64,000 nt of DNA, from positions 17,223 through 81,222 of the forward strand of contig MNCI01010815.1 of NCBI GenBank assembly GCA_015680685.1, given 5' to 3'. The notes beneath the pieces are model-generated. The model saw only the letters and a program-made list of their open reading frames with translations, was not told the origin of the DNA and ran no database searches. Origin of the DNA: Gnetum montanum. Lineage: Eukaryota > Streptophyta > Gnetopsida > Gnetales > Gnetaceae. Shown in pieces: positions 45,991-58,710 of the stretch (positions within the stretch are counted from its first letter, which is position 1; each line of letters opens with the position of its first letter). The position numbers and the translations under genes are program-made.

Positions 45991-46880
45991 TCAACTTCCT
46001 ATAGTCTACCCTTTGTAGGGAGATAAACCATTCTATATATACCTTGCAACATTCGACACGTCCATCACCTCTTTGCTTTGCCAAAAATGAGACAATGGCT
46101 TAGAGGTTCTTGTATACTACATAAGCCATGTGTTAGTGGCCCATGAAGAAAAATACAATGATGTAAAAAAGAATTTCCTTGTCTTAGTCTTCGCTGTTAA
46201 GAAGTGGAGGTACCATCTCTTCCATAGTCAAGTAAACATCATCTCCAAAAGCAATGTACTCTAAGAAATCATCAAAAACATTTACAAATGTAGTTGGATT
46301 ACATAGTGGAAAGTAATAACTATAGAGTTTGACTTGCACTACATAGCACAAGCATCAACTAAAGGTCAAGAAATAGCTACAAAACTCTTGACTTCACCAA
46401 TAAATGACTAAGTAATGATAGATCCAAAATTTTTGGAAGAGCATGGTAGCAGCATAAGCCAAGTTCCTACCAGCTTTGAGGTAATCTTACACTTTGATGA
46501 TGCTTCAACCTCTTAACAAGGTAGTGCCATTGCTGTAATCATGTCTCCCTCTAATGAGATCAAATCCTTCACTTATCATTTTGCATTTCCTTACATCAAC
46601 AATGTAGCAAAGTACAAAGGTCTCCTTAGAGGCATCTTAGTAGCCCCTAATCTAGGAAACCAAAACCTAGAAATTAGTCATTAACCAAGTTATAGAGGTT
46701 TATGCTTGCAAAGCACAACATTTATAGCCTTACCACAACTTGACAAAGCACTTGCTCAAACAATTTGCAACCACAAATATCCAACACATTCATCGCAATG
46801 AGAATGCCATTGCTAATGCGTTACCCACATTAGGCATAAGCATTGCACCTAACATGTTTCATGTCTTGCCTACCTCAGTA
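45991..46880 (+). pseudogene. pol: RNase H and aRH, copy C
   Basis: RNase H: KPFYIYLATFDTSITSLLCQ, HVLVAHEEKYNDV, VFAVKKWRYHLFHSQVNII. Second RNase H: VILHFDDASTS (46485-46517), GSAIAVIMSPSNEIKSFTYH, NNVAKYKGLLRGILVAPNL and QHIHRNENAIANALPTLGIS near 46785-46840, where the usual catalytic ADALA reads ANALP. Frameshift near 46670 and stops throughout. Both domains are clearly recognisable but inactive as sequenced. Confidence 0.8.
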
Positions 46881-46959
46881 ATGCATTGCACAAAATATAT
46901 TATAAAAATAACTAACATTGCATTCGTAGCCACAACAAGCACAACTCACAAGAATCATA

Positions 46960-48189
46960 CAATGACATTAAGGTGTACCTTCAACATGGAGAGCTTCTAC
47001 AACATTTAACCACTGTCCAAAAGGATGTAGTGCAAAAACAATCATGTCAATACATCCTTTTAGGTGATAACACACTATGTCATAGATCCTATGATCACAT
47101 ACTACTAACTAGTGTTAACAAAAATGAAGCACAAATGATCATTGATCAATCCCATGAGGGATTTTGCAAAGGTCACCCAGGGTAATGGCATTAAAATTAG
47201 ATGCTTAGGCTACTCTTGGCCTTACATAGAGTGCAATTGCATTACCAAGGTCAAGATGTGTGATGTGTATCAATAGCATGGTAACTTAATGCATGTGCCA
47301 CCCACTAAACTGCATACCACGTATATTACTTGGTTGTTCCAACGTTGTGAGTTGGATATCATAGGACTTATCATGCCTAAGTCTTCCATAGGACATAGCT
47401 CCATCATAACTACAATTGAATACTTTACCAAGTGGGTGAAGGATATTATTGTTAGGAAAACAACATCACAATAGGTTTGCAAATTCATCCTTGACAACAT
47501 ACTGAGCTAGACTAGTCTACTCAATGCTATAGTCATAGACAACAAGCCATAGTTTACAAGTACAGAAACCAAAGCCTTTTGCGAATACCTTGGCATTAAG
47601 CATTCCTTTTTCATTTCCATACTACCTCCATGCAAATGGCTAAGTAAAGGCTACAAAAAAAGTCATGATCAACCTTCTAAAGAAGATGCTTAGTAGTAGC
47701 AAATGGTGATGGCATGAGCAGATATTCTACACACTATGGGCCTACTACACAATACATAGAAAAACAATAGGTAAGATGCCATATAGCCTTGTGTATGTGT
47801 CTAAAGTGAGTTTACCTCTTGAATTATAGGTTCCATCACTTCACATGATACTCTCAAGCTTCATTGATGAGGCTCAGAACAACGAGTTGAGAATCATTGA
47901 TCTTGACTCTATAGAGGAGGAGCACATGTAAATATTTGACCACATCGAATGGTACTAGGAAAAGCAATGGCAAAATCATTGCCATAATCAACATTAATGC
48001 TTGATCAAGAGGGCGGAGTTAGTCCTCAAGGACATTCATGAACCTACAAATAAATTCTCAGCCAACTAGGAAGGGCCTTTCTTGGTTACCAAGGCCTATG
48101 ACTATGGAAAATTCAAGCTTGTTAACCTAGATAACAATGAGTCTACTAATCTGATCAACCATTTGTACCTGAAACTATACTATGCCTAG
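46960..48189 (+). pseudogene. pol: Integrase, copy C
   Basis: A pre-integrase segment (VYLQHGELLQHLTTVQKDVV) is followed by the zinc domain (DQSHEGFCKGH, VKMCDVYQQ-like, with changed Cys), ELDIIGLIMPKSSIGHSSII, EYFTKWVKDIIVRKTTS, a degraded IDNKP in place of TDNGPQF, and DANG-like HANG before the Glu. The C-terminal region (FSAN...EGPFLVTKAYD, LVNLDNNES) ends LYLKLYYA with TAG at 48187-48189, the same end as in A. Confidence 0.83.
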
Positions 48190-48219
48190 TACACAACACC
48201 ACATCAATGATAAATTAAG

Positions 48220-48670
48220 GTAAGTAAGCATCTACTATAATGTTAAACTAGCACAGAGCATCTGCTATGATATTAAACTCACATAATGTATTTGCTACAA
48301 CATTAAACTAGCATAGAGTATTTTCTCTAACTATAAACTAGCACAAAGAGTTTGCTAAGACTATAAACTGGCATAGCATAGTCTACTATGACTACAAACT
48401 GGCACAGATCATCCTTGGGCCATGACATTATATTGACACCCACAACATAGTGTGTTGTGACTATAAATTGGTGCAACTCATCCTTATGTCATGATGTTAA
48501 ACTGGCACACTATCCACCATCTGCTATGATGTTAAGCTAGCACATCATAGTCTGCTAGAACTATAAACTAGAATATCATAGTCTTCCAAGACCTTAAACT
48601 AAGTTCACGATCTACTAGTATCTTAAACTAGCACAACATGTAGTCTACCATGACCTTAAACTACTTTCAT
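48220..48670 (+). repeat. Repeat block R2, copy C
   Basis: About 14 degenerate units (TCTGCTATGATATTAAACT, TTTGCTACAACATTAAACTA and similar) with CG of the copy A unit replaced by TG or CA. Confidence 0.85.
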
Positions 48671-50281
48671 AGTTTAGCATGCATGGCTCAACATGCATAG
48701 TTCTATAAACAAGTTAGCATGAATACTTCCAATCCTCCATCATCTATCCAACCTTCATGGGTAGGATAGGGTGAGGTGTTGTAGTTCTAGAATGGAGTTC
48801 ATGTCATCAAGAGAGACCTCAAGAACATTTGTAGCATCACCCCTTGGAATTTTATTGATCCTCTAGAGATTTCCTTGGGCATTTTGCTAGCCTTCCAAAG
48901 CTCCTACAATCATCACTAATAATACCACCACTAGGCCATGTTGACAACATTACCAACCTTGGGTACAGAATTATTGGTTAGAGCTTTCACCATCAGCACC
49001 ACTTGTTGAAGTTCCAACAATACTTTGGCCTAGCCATCTTACTACCATCCTTCAGCCCTTAGCATTACTTGAGCTTGAAAGCATGTGTAGCATCCTGGCT
49101 CTCTGCCATTTTGTTAGATTTCCAAGATCCTATCCTTAGTGTTTGGGATGATCATTTCTCATGTGGCTACTAAAGCTTTTACAGTCCTCTATCTTGGACA
49201 CCCACACTAGCCTTCTTACTTTGGCACTGCAAGCCTTTGTAACTAGTCTAGCACTTATGACACTTGCAGTGCCCTTGTAGCCAGAAATTTGCTCTTATCT
49301 CATGTTTTGTGGTTGTTTTCTTGTTTTCTTTACATTGTGTTTGTAAGATAAAGCCTCATAGGTGGTCATTCAAATACACATTTCATCATAGTGGAAAGTC
49401 ATTACATTGCTCTAATGTGCTTGGTTCGACTCACCAAGCTACTCAAAAGTGCACATCCCTATTACCCCGCTATAGCCTACTTGCATTTACCCCTTTACCC
49501 AACATTTCCCCACCTTTCCTAAAAGCTTCTCCGATGCACATGACACTATTCTTTTAGCCAACTGCAAAACCCATGATAGAAGTAATGCAACTTGTTGCAT
49601 GGGGAGCTTCTATGGGTTGGTCAAAGCCTAAGAAAATGTAATGCAACTCATTCCAGGAAGGAAACACCTATTCTACAGATGCAACATGGTTGCCTCTAAG
49701 AAAAGCCTATTAAGTGGCATGCAGTCCACTCAATGATAGGCATCTTGTAGTTAGCATTTCATAAAGAATAGAGCAAAAAGTAAAAGAAAAAATCATAAAA
49801 CTAAAATAAAGAGCAAAATGACAAGAAGAGGTAAAACATGTCCCTAAGGAGAGTTTAGGAAAGCTACAATTTCACAACTAGTACAACCCTGAATTCACAT
49901 CGACCTTTTCATAAGGACTCCATCAATAGGTCAACATGTTAGAGGCAAGCCATCCTAGTGCTATGGCTAATGGCTCTCTCACAAGCATTCTGATGAGATG
50001 TCACCATTTTGGTAACAAGGAAAATTAGTGCCATGATCATGGTCAACTATGTCGACTTTGCATTTTGTAGCATGATACATTGCTTGCATCTCACTCCTTC
50101 CTTGCTATCCCAAGCCAATTTTCTACATCCATTATTGTCAACATACCATTACCTTTACCACTCTTGAGCCTAGTGAAGCATCATTCAATCAAGTACTTAT
50201 GAGGAATGTTGGTGGCATGCCTTCTATGATGTTTCAGGTTCTTTGTTGACATCTCTTGGGCCACTCCTCCAAATGTTGACA
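48671..50281 (+). other. 3' non-coding region, copy C
   Basis: About 1.6 kb. Contains a counterpart of the GATCCTCTAGAGAT phrase (about 48857) and, near 49940-50170, stretches that copy D lacks. The open frame at 49264-49557 is not conserved. The last 60 bases are the conserved pre-tract segment. Confidence 0.5.
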
Positions 50282-50293
50282 AAGAGGGGCCAA
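50282..50293 (+). promoter_or_regulatory. Polypurine tract, copy C
   Basis: AAGAGGGGCCAA before TGAAACACC at 50294. Confidence 0.87.
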
Positions 50294-52003
50294 TGAAACA
50301 CCACCAAATTCAAGTGTTTGTCCCATGCCTCTACTGTTGGGACTATGCTTAAGAGTGTAGTTATCCTAGCTTGTAGCATAGAATTAGAATTGCAAAATTT
50401 TCTAAGTGTTGATAGAAATTTCAAAAAATTTCCAATTATTGTGCTATGCTACCATTCTCCCTATTATGCTCTAGAGCGTAGCCAATGTAGCATGCATTTT
50501 GATGGCCAATTTGCCTAAGTATCAAGCTAGGAGCTGTCAAGATAGGAAGAACCATTTTGGTAGATTTTTTAACTCCTAAGGCTATCCCTCCTACTACACT
50601 CTAGAGTGTAGCTAGCATAGCCTAGATAAGGATTGCAAGTTTTGGAAATTTTTTCTAAGTGTCAATGCTACACTCTCACTTTTCTTGCTATGCTCCAGAG
50701 CATAGCCAATATAGCTAGCACTAGACTTTAATTTCTGCAAAATTTGCCAAATTGTTGGGTTATGCTCGAAAGCATAGCTAGCATAGCAATGTAGAATAGC
50801 CTACAAAATATTCTAGATCTTGACACCAACCTCCATCTCAGCCTGAACATTCCTTTAACAAGCAAGATTAGCAATTTTCATCTCTTTTGCACCCCAAATT
50901 ATACCTATGCTTGACCCCACTCAGAAGAGGGGAGAACGTAGTCTCAAAGCATAGCCTTCAAATTACACTATTTTCCATTATTTTAGGTACATTGTAGTAT
51001 TTTTAAATATAGCACATGCAATCTTAGTAGCATACTCATGGTCTGGCGGTCTCTTGAGGTCCATTGGAGCACACTAGAGCATAGCACTAGTTGCTCTAGT
51101 GGGAGTGTAGTTGGATCTAGCATAGCCCCAAGTATCCCTTTGTCCATGTGATGCCTAATTTGTATTCCACATCAATACTAGGATTATAAATACCCCTTTT
51201 CCTCATGTTTTAGGGGTTGGTTGGCAATTTCATTCAATAGTTGAAATTTGGGCATTTTGGATGGCAATCCTTGCATCCGTTTAGCAAATACAAGCATCAT
51301 TCAACATTTGAGTCATTTGGAGCATCCTACATCCCTAGAACACTTTGCACCCTAGAAACACCTTTGTACCATCACCTAGCACACCATAGCCCATGAGCCA
51401 CTATGGTAGCCAACCTAACTGGCACAGGCTTCATGGTGGATGTCAGTGTCCACAACTTGGACATCCCAATGACTATGACTATGCTACCTATTATGCCTAT
51501 CTGTACATTGTGTACCTCCTTACCTCTTCTTTACAATNTCCAATTACTATGACTATGCTACCTACTATGCCTATCTGTACATTGTGTACCTCCTTACCTC
51601 TTCTTTACAATTTCTACACTCCCTTGATTTGGGGTAGTGCTATATTTCCTCTCTCAAACTCCTTTACATTTTCAAGCATTTTCTTTGGCAGTTAACATCA
51701 CAGTTGCATTTTTTACTATTCATGTATTTTCACATTTTCATCATCATTCTCATACTAGGAAACCTTACCATTCTTAGGCTTAGTTAGCCTTAGTACCACC
51801 AAAAACACCATGCAAACCCCTAGCACTCATTTGTCAAAACACCGTGTAAGTCTCGATTCAATCAACTAGACCATCCTATGTGCTTTGCCTCTATTTTTTT
51901 CCTTCAATGATGGCCCTTTGGATGAGGGTGGGGTTAGGGATGTCCCATGGCTATGGACCCCTCAATGTGACTATTCCAACCTCTAATATTTTCAATCAAT
52001 ACA
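50294..52003 (+). repeat. 3' LTR, copy C
   Basis: Starts TGAAACACCACC and ends CAATCAATACA. Homologous to 33274-34940 along its length. About 70 bases are duplicated around a single N at 51538, probably an assembly join, which explains part of the extra length. TATA box at 51184; U5 segment at 51846-51882. Confidence 0.87.
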
Positions 52004-52008
52004 ATAGC
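52004..52008 (+). repeat. Target site duplication, right of copy C
   Basis: ATAGC, pairing with ATAGA at 33269-33273. Confidence 0.72.
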
Positions 52009-53429
52009 CAAATTATTATAGCCTAGACAGCACAATAAGTTANAAGAATCAATGAAATTAGAGCTCAAATGGACTTTTAATGAATTTTTTATTATGGTTG
52101 TGTTAATAAGGCTAAAGTTTGGTTATGGCACTTTACACCTTTGGAGATGGATGTAGTTGACATGCTTAGAGATTTCTCTTGTTAACTTCCATGTCCTTGG
52201 GGAAGGTATGAAATTTTTGTGATGTTATAAATGTTTTTTTAAAAGAAATAAGTAATTTTTTTATTTTTGNTTGTAATTTAACTATTTTTTGTAAGATTAA
52301 ATTGAGCCCTATGCATCCACACTTAACAAATATTCAAAACCCTTTCCATTTATGAAGAAACAATTTGTTAATTTGGATGAGAATTTGAAATAGCACAAAC
52401 CCCTTTATTGACACATGTCTAATAAAAAGTTTTATTAAAAATTTGTTTCAAATTCAAATAGAGTGATTTTATCTCCATTGAAAAGCTAAATTCTAGAACC
52501 ATCTAGCCATAACCAAAAAATAGCGAACCCCTACTATTAGAAAAAATTCATGAATCTACAAATTCTTAAAAATGGCATAAAACCCCCAATTGCATGACCT
52601 TACAAAAATACCCATAACTCCATCATTATTAATCCAAATTGATGAAAAAAATAGCCATTGAAAATTTTAAACATATGGCTACAAACTTGTCAAATGTAAT
52701 TTCAAAACTATGCATCCTTTTTGTTAATGAAAAATACAAAGCATTACTTACCTTTTTTTTTTGAAAAAATATCTAAAAAGGCTAGATTTGAAGAAAATGG
52801 TCCTACATATGGTAAGAGAAATGGCTAGGAACTATGAAAAAAATGGCTAGAGTTGCCTACCTTGGAGCAGCCATGGATGAAGCCTAGATTGAAATGGGTC
52901 TAGGTAGCCATGATAGGTCCTTGGCATGATCATCATCCTTCCAAATTCTTGGATTCTTTCTCTACTCTCCATTCTTCTTAGATGCCTTAGTTGTTGCACC
53001 AAAGCTGGCAATGGTTGAAATCTTGGAAGAATGGAGGTTCAACGCTAGTTGCAAGGAATATTGAAGGCTTCTAGGATAAATATTGATGCTTTATACAATA
53101 ATAAATATCTACCTAGTCTCTCTTCTAATGTGCTATTTGTGAAAAATTGAATTGTGATCAAAACTTACAAAATTTGACAATAAAAACTCCACCAAAACCT
53201 AAGTGCCCACCTCTAAACCCTAGTTGCTTATTTAGTGCACCATAACTCCAAGAGCACTAAAGTGAAAAAGGGAAAATATTTCTTCCACATTGAGATTGGT
53301 AGGAGTTAAGTTCAAAATTTAAAATTTAAAATTTTTAAATTGTGGGTCCCACCATAGGCCTTCCCTCTCAGCTAAAATCCAACATTAATGTTGAGTTTTG
53401 AACACTTTTGACACTTAGAAATATAACCA
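52009..53429 (+). other. Unassigned AT-rich sequence, copy D
   Basis: No coding signal, repeat block or LTR recognised. Single Ns at 52043 and 52270 mark uncertain joins. Confidence 0.4.
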
Positions 53430-56400
53430 AGCCTTAACTCCTATGCATCCATGTTGGGGATATTATGCCCAACGTGGGTACATGAATACCACTTCATAAA
53501 ACCATTAAAACATAGTCTTTTACCATTTTTAGTAGCTAAAACCCATCTTCTTCAACCTTGGGCCCCCAAAAAAGGAGATTAGACATTAACAAATCTAGGC
53601 AACTTGGGTTTCTACACTGGGACAACATTGCTTAGTGTGGAAGAATAGGGGTAACCCCCATACCTACCTTCCAACATCTATCTAGCCCATGTTTGACCTT
53701 CAAAGTGTGCCCACATGACCAAGAACCCGTCTAAGCACCCCCAAAAGCCCCAGAATGCCACTGAACCTAGTCAAAATTAGTTAAAACTTTTGGATTTGGT
53801 AGTTCCATGCTAGGGGAAGCCTCATACACATTTTTCATCCCAATCCTAGTGTGGATAGATTTGGAAAAGATAAAAATTACCTAAATTAACTACCAAGCAT
53901 CAATATTTCAAAGCCTAGTACACCCTCATATCCTCTGGTAGCCTAGAATGACCTTAGAACAATCCTATTCTACTTCCATAGCTTGTTCCATGCTAGTAAA
54001 TCCTCCTTCCACATTTCCCAACATGGATCCATCATGAAGACCGAGGGGATATGTAGGAAAACTTAAGGTATGATCCAAAATAGCCAAATAACCTACCTTG
54101 GTGACCCCTAGACCTTGTTGGAACGCTCTGGAGCTTTCAAAGATCTCAAAAGTACTCAAAATGGCACAAAACTATCATTCCTCTCTCATCCATGCTGGAG
54201 CCATCATGACCAACATGGAAGAAGCAAAGGAGATTACATGAGACTTCTATGAGCCTCCAAACCACTAGATCTTGATTACCAGTATTAACTATTGACACCA
54301 GTAACCCCAGAGACTAACATGCATAGTGGAATGGATGTATTATTGGCCTAGATCTAACTTTCTTAATTATTCCACACTAGAGGATACCTCTTCCACACAA
54401 CCTAGCATGAAAAAAACCTAGATGGACCTAATAAGATTAGTTGGATGTCACAAAAGCAAGAAAACAACCTTAAATTATCTTATACTAACACTAGAACCTT
54501 GATAGCCTCTTTGAAAGCCACTAGACTACAAAAAACCAATAAAAATAAATTTCTTAAGGTTCTTCCATTCAAGGGAGGAACTTGTCAATGTTAAGCATTC
54601 TAGTATTAGCATGGATGAAAGGGGAAAAGATAAAATTATTGAAGTTTGCATGCAATTTAACTTTTAGAATCAACTTAATCCTTCTGAAAGCCACCAGACT
54701 TTTGAAAGTCATTTGTAATAATCAAAACTGCCTCCCTTGGACTCTCCATTTTGATGGGGATTCCATCCATTTTCAGCATCCTATCCCTAGCATGGATGGA
54801 GGGGGAGAAGGATAAAAGTCCTTTATACCCCTCAAAGTAGCTAGATTTTAACTCTAGGCATCGATAGTCGACACCAACAGCCCTATAAGAACACATGCAT
54901 ACATAAAACTGATAAAAATTAGTAGAAAGTAGAGCCCCTTGGTTCCTTCATGCTAGGATCTATATCTTCCATGTTGGCTAGAATGACAGTAAGGAGGAAA
55001 CTCTAGGAGGACTTAAAAAGAGCCATTGGATACCTTAAACAAATTTCAGAAAGTATTGTGTATCTCATAGGATCTTGTTTGTGCATCCCAAAGCCCTCAA
55101 ACTCTTCAAAATTGATCATGAATAGCCAAAATCCTTTCCCCCCATCTTCCATTGTGTGTAAGAAAACCTCAGCATGGAATAAATGGGGAAACATCAAAAA
55201 CCACTTAATAGCCATTGAAATAATCAAGTTTTGACATAGAGTATCAACAATCAACACTAGCAACCTTAGAAACCCACATACATGAACAAAAATGATAGAA
55301 AATGGTAAAAACCAGGGTCCTTTAGTTCTTCCATCCTAATAGCTACCTCTTCCATTTTGAATAACATGAAAGTATGGAAAAACTTTAGGGGGTCTAAAAA
55401 ATGGCCCATGGACACCTCAAGTAGACACCTTATAGCCATACATGGATCCTAAACCGGTTTTACATATTCTAGAGCTCTCAAACCTTGTCAAAGTGACTCC
55501 AAATGGCTAAAAAGCTACTTTCCCTAATATTCCATGCTGGGCATATCATCCCTAGTGTAACAAAATGGGGGAAATCTCAAAAACCATTTAGAAAATCTTA
55601 AAACTAATCATTTCTAATCCTAAACCCTAGTCCTTGATCACAGTAATCCTAGAAGCACACGTGCATAGTCGATTAAGGCTAAGATTGGTCTAGATCTAAG
55701 ATCTGTGATTCTTTAATGCTAGGAACTCTCTCCTCCATGCTGCATAGTGTGGAAACTAAAGGGAAAAACTCATTGGGGCTCATAGATATCTCAAAATAAT
55801 ATCAAATGTTCGTGCATGCACCCTATCCTATTAGTACCTACTAGAGACTTCAAATCAGGAAACTAATCCCAAATGGTCAAAAAGTTGTCCCCCCTAGTCT
55901 TCCATGTAGAACATAGCATCCCTAGTGTGGAAAAATGGGGGAAGCCCAAAAAGCACTTAGGAACATTCAAAACAACCAAAATTTAGCCTAAAACCCTAGA
56001 TCTTGATCCAACAACTCTAGGAGCTAACATGCATACTCAATTGTGATTTCAATTGGCCTATATATGAGATTCTTGCCTCATCCATGGTAGAGAGGATTCC
56101 CTTCTAACCATGTAGCATGAAAATAGGGAAAAGGCTATCTTTTCACTTTTGATGGTAAGCTAACACTTCTAGAAGCTAAAGATATATTCTGGAAAAGCCT
56201 AGGACCTCATAGGCTTAAGAATTTTCTCATTTGACCTTATTTTGACCTCCAAAATCCATTACCCTAATCATCCATGTTAGAGTAACTTCCTCAACATGGA
56301 AATAAGAGGGTAATACCTTAGATGTTCTTGAATGACCTCCATATGTGACCAAAATTAGTTAGAAACTTGTAGAATCATGATTTATAGCTGTAGAAGCCTA

Positions 56401-56930
56401 GGAAGCTAGTCAACATGCTCTCAAAATCATCCTAAAATTATTAAACAAGTGTCCCCCCATTCTTTCATGTTGAATATGCTATGTTCAATTTGGGAAATGG
56501 GAGAAGCCATTTCAACATGTTTTGACACCCAAAACTAACTTAAATGGTCTCAAAGAGAAGCTAGGGTATGCAAAACTTCTATATATGGGCTTTGGCTACT
56601 TGTTTCATCATATTTGATCTCATTTTTAATTGGAGTTTAGTTTTTCACATTGATCCCCCTCTCTTCCATGCTAGCCAATGGGGAAGTAAGGAGGTTAAAC
56701 TCTAAAACCTACTTTTTGACCTTCACTGACCTTAAAAGTGCCCAATTTTGATAGATTTGGCCCTACACTACCTTGGGAAGGCCTTGGAGCCTTAATTTTG
56801 GACCTTTGGATGCCAAAAAATCCACTTCCCTTAGTTTCCACACTGAGGATCCCTTCTTCCATGCTAGCCAGCATGGAAATAGAAGGGCCTCACAATGAAA
56901 GCCTCAAAACTCTTGATTTTTTGTTCAAAA
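53430..56930 (+). repeat. Degenerate satellite-like array, about 190-bp period (about 19 units)
   Basis: The phrase CTTCCATGCTAG...AGCATGGAAA...GGGG recurs near 53450, 53610, 53810, 53990, 54190, 54365, 54560, 54750, 54960, 55150, 55335, 55540, 55715, 55900, 56090, 56270, 56470, 56660 and 56840. Spacing is 160-210 bases. A second phrase (CCCTAGATCTTGATC, then CTAACATGCATA) recurs about every 380 bases in the middle (for example 55230, 55622, 55990), so the array looks dimeric. CCATGC and GCATGG arms make each unit partly palindromic. Units are strongly diverged. Several short open frames here are by-products. Confidence 0.72.
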
Positions 56931-57553
56931 TAGTCCAAAAATAGCCTTGACTAATGACCAAAATTACCTAAAAGCATATAGCCTCAAAACATGGCTCACT
57001 AAGTCCTAAAACTAGTAAAATATAACTTGTTTTAACCTATAGTAGTTAAGTTTCATCATATATGGCCTATTTTTCTTAAGTTAGCATTATTACATGATGT
57101 TTCAACTTGTTTTTGACCTTATGTTGCATTATGGACCTTGATAACCTTCTTATAGCCTTTATACAGCCTTATATTTTCTTTATTTTCTTATTCTATCTTT
57201 AATCACCTTTATTTGGTATCAAATACTGGGGTTTGACCTTCCTTAATCACTATTTGACACCATGTAACCATGGCCTACTATGGCCTAAAACTGTCAAAGT
57301 TATCACACTTGTTGATCATTTGTAGTCATATTTCTTATACTTCCCTTTATATGGCCCTTATTGAACTTTTTTTACTTGTTTTTACTCTATTTATAGCCTT
57401 GGATAATCCTATTTACATTAGAATAGCATGTGTTTACATAGTTTTATATCATTTTAGCATTGCTTATTCATTTTTACCCATGTGCCACTTAATATGATTT
57501 TGGTTGACATGCAACATTAAAGTATGAATACCTAGGAGTAGATCAATCTACCT
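56931..57553 (+). other. Spacer before pol with isolated R1 motifs, copy D
   Basis: Motifs near 56990 (GGCTCACTAAGTCCTAAAACTAG) are reduced to GTCCTAAAACTAG, and near 57270 GGCCTACTATGGCC precedes TAAAACTG. No clear splice acceptor remains. Confidence 0.5.
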
Positions 57554-58710
57554 TTGAGCCTAAGTGGATCCCATGGTAATCTAGAATGGTATATCAACCG
57601 TGATTGCCTAGATCTTAAGCCTAAGAGTCTTGTCAACTATGTAGCCTTGATAGAGAAACCTCTAAAATGGCCTAAAAATCTAGTCAAAACCCTTGCCTTC
57701 GATGGCGACAACATAACCAAAGACGTTCTAGTTGAGGTTCTTGTTATAACACATAGTGGTAAGGAGAAAATACTTAAACTAAGTTCTTTACTAGAAACTC
57801 AATAGGCTGAAGACATTACCAAGGTCCTACAAGGCAACATTAATGCCTTAGCCTATTCATATAAATATGTGCGTAGACCCATGCTTAGTCCAACACAACA
57901 TCATACTTGATCTTAGAGTTAGAACATTCAAGCAAAAGGGATGCAAGATTAGACCTAATTTGGCATTGGTAGTTCATGATGAGATCTCAAAGCTCTATCA
58001 AGCTGGTTTCATTAGGGATGTCAACTACATAGAATGGGTATCCAACATAGTGGTAGTCCATAAGAAAAATGGGAGTATTTATATTTGCATCAATTTCCAA
58101 TACCTAAATAAAGTAATTATCAAGGATGACTTTTCTTTGCCTAGTATTGCTATACTTATTGATACTATGGTCAAACAGGCCTTATTGTCCTTCTTGGATG
58201 GATTCTTAGGGTACAACCAGATTAGGATTAATCTAGAGCATGACCTTCATGATCCCTTGTGATACCTTTTACTATCCCATGTTGTCCTTTGGCCTTAAGA
58301 ACTTGGGAGCACCCTATAAATGATCCATGACCTAGATCTTTAGTGATTACATGTTAGGTTTGCTCAATGATTACAAAGATAATATAGTTATTAAGTCGAA
58401 AGTGGGCAATGATCATGCTAATGACTGAGACCTTGTGCTCAAATAGTACCTCATGTATGAACAAAGGCTCAATCCCAAGAAATGTATCTTTGGTGTCAGG
58501 ACTACTAGGATGCTTGGCTTTGTAGTATTTGAAGCAGGGATGCATGTTGATCTAGATAAGGTTAAGGCCATATCCAAATTAGCAATGCTTACCAACCTTA
58601 TGGTGCTTCAGGGATTACAATGCAGATTATAGTATATTCATAGGTTTATTGTTAGGCTTACGAATAAATTACAATCCATGCAACACTTGGATAAGAAAGG
58701 GATTCACTAT
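57554..58710 (+). pseudogene. pol: pol N-terminus and reverse transcriptase, copy D
   Basis: NYVALIEKPLKWPKNLVKTL and TKDVLVEVLVITHSGKEKIL are the pre-RT segment. RT follows: VHDEISKLYQAGFIRDVNYI, EWVSNIVVVHKKN, YLNKVIIKDDFSLPSIAILI, SFLDGFLGYNQIRINLEHDL, LSFGLKNLG and the catalytic site YKDN (58372-58383) instead of YVDD, so it is inactive. LGFVVFEAGMHVDLDKVKAI and the thumb (YIHRFIVRLTNKLQSMQHL) lead to KKGIHY, where the solo LTR enters at 58711. One frameshift near 58262 and stops near 57803, 58428 and 58631. Confidence 0.85.
58706..58710 (+). repeat. Target site duplication, left of solo LTR
   Basis: ACTAT, repeated exactly at 59524-59528. Confidence 0.92.

Larger units (their letters stand above)
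33274..52003 (+). mobile_element. Copy C: complete but decayed Tat/Ogre-like element, 18.7 kb
   Basis: Two homologous LTRs (33274-34940 and 50294-52003) flank leader, gag, protease, R1, antisense gene, N gap, pol, R2, 3' region and purine tract, with a 5-bp duplication outside. It is the only full element in the window and shows the complete plan. The LTRs align throughout but with many substitutions and small indels (by eye roughly 80-85% alike in one sampled stretch), so the insertion is old. CpG is rare, and catalytic sites of protease and RT are changed. It lies inside copy D. Confidence 0.88.

Noticed and set aside
54582-55263. Open frames in the satellite-like region (54582-54815, 55003-55263)
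   Set aside because: They lie within degenerate repeat units and are not repeated in frame from unit to unit.
57270-57497. Possible small membrane protein at 57270-57497
   Set aside because: T-rich low-complexity translation in a non-coding spacer; not conserved in A, B2 or C.
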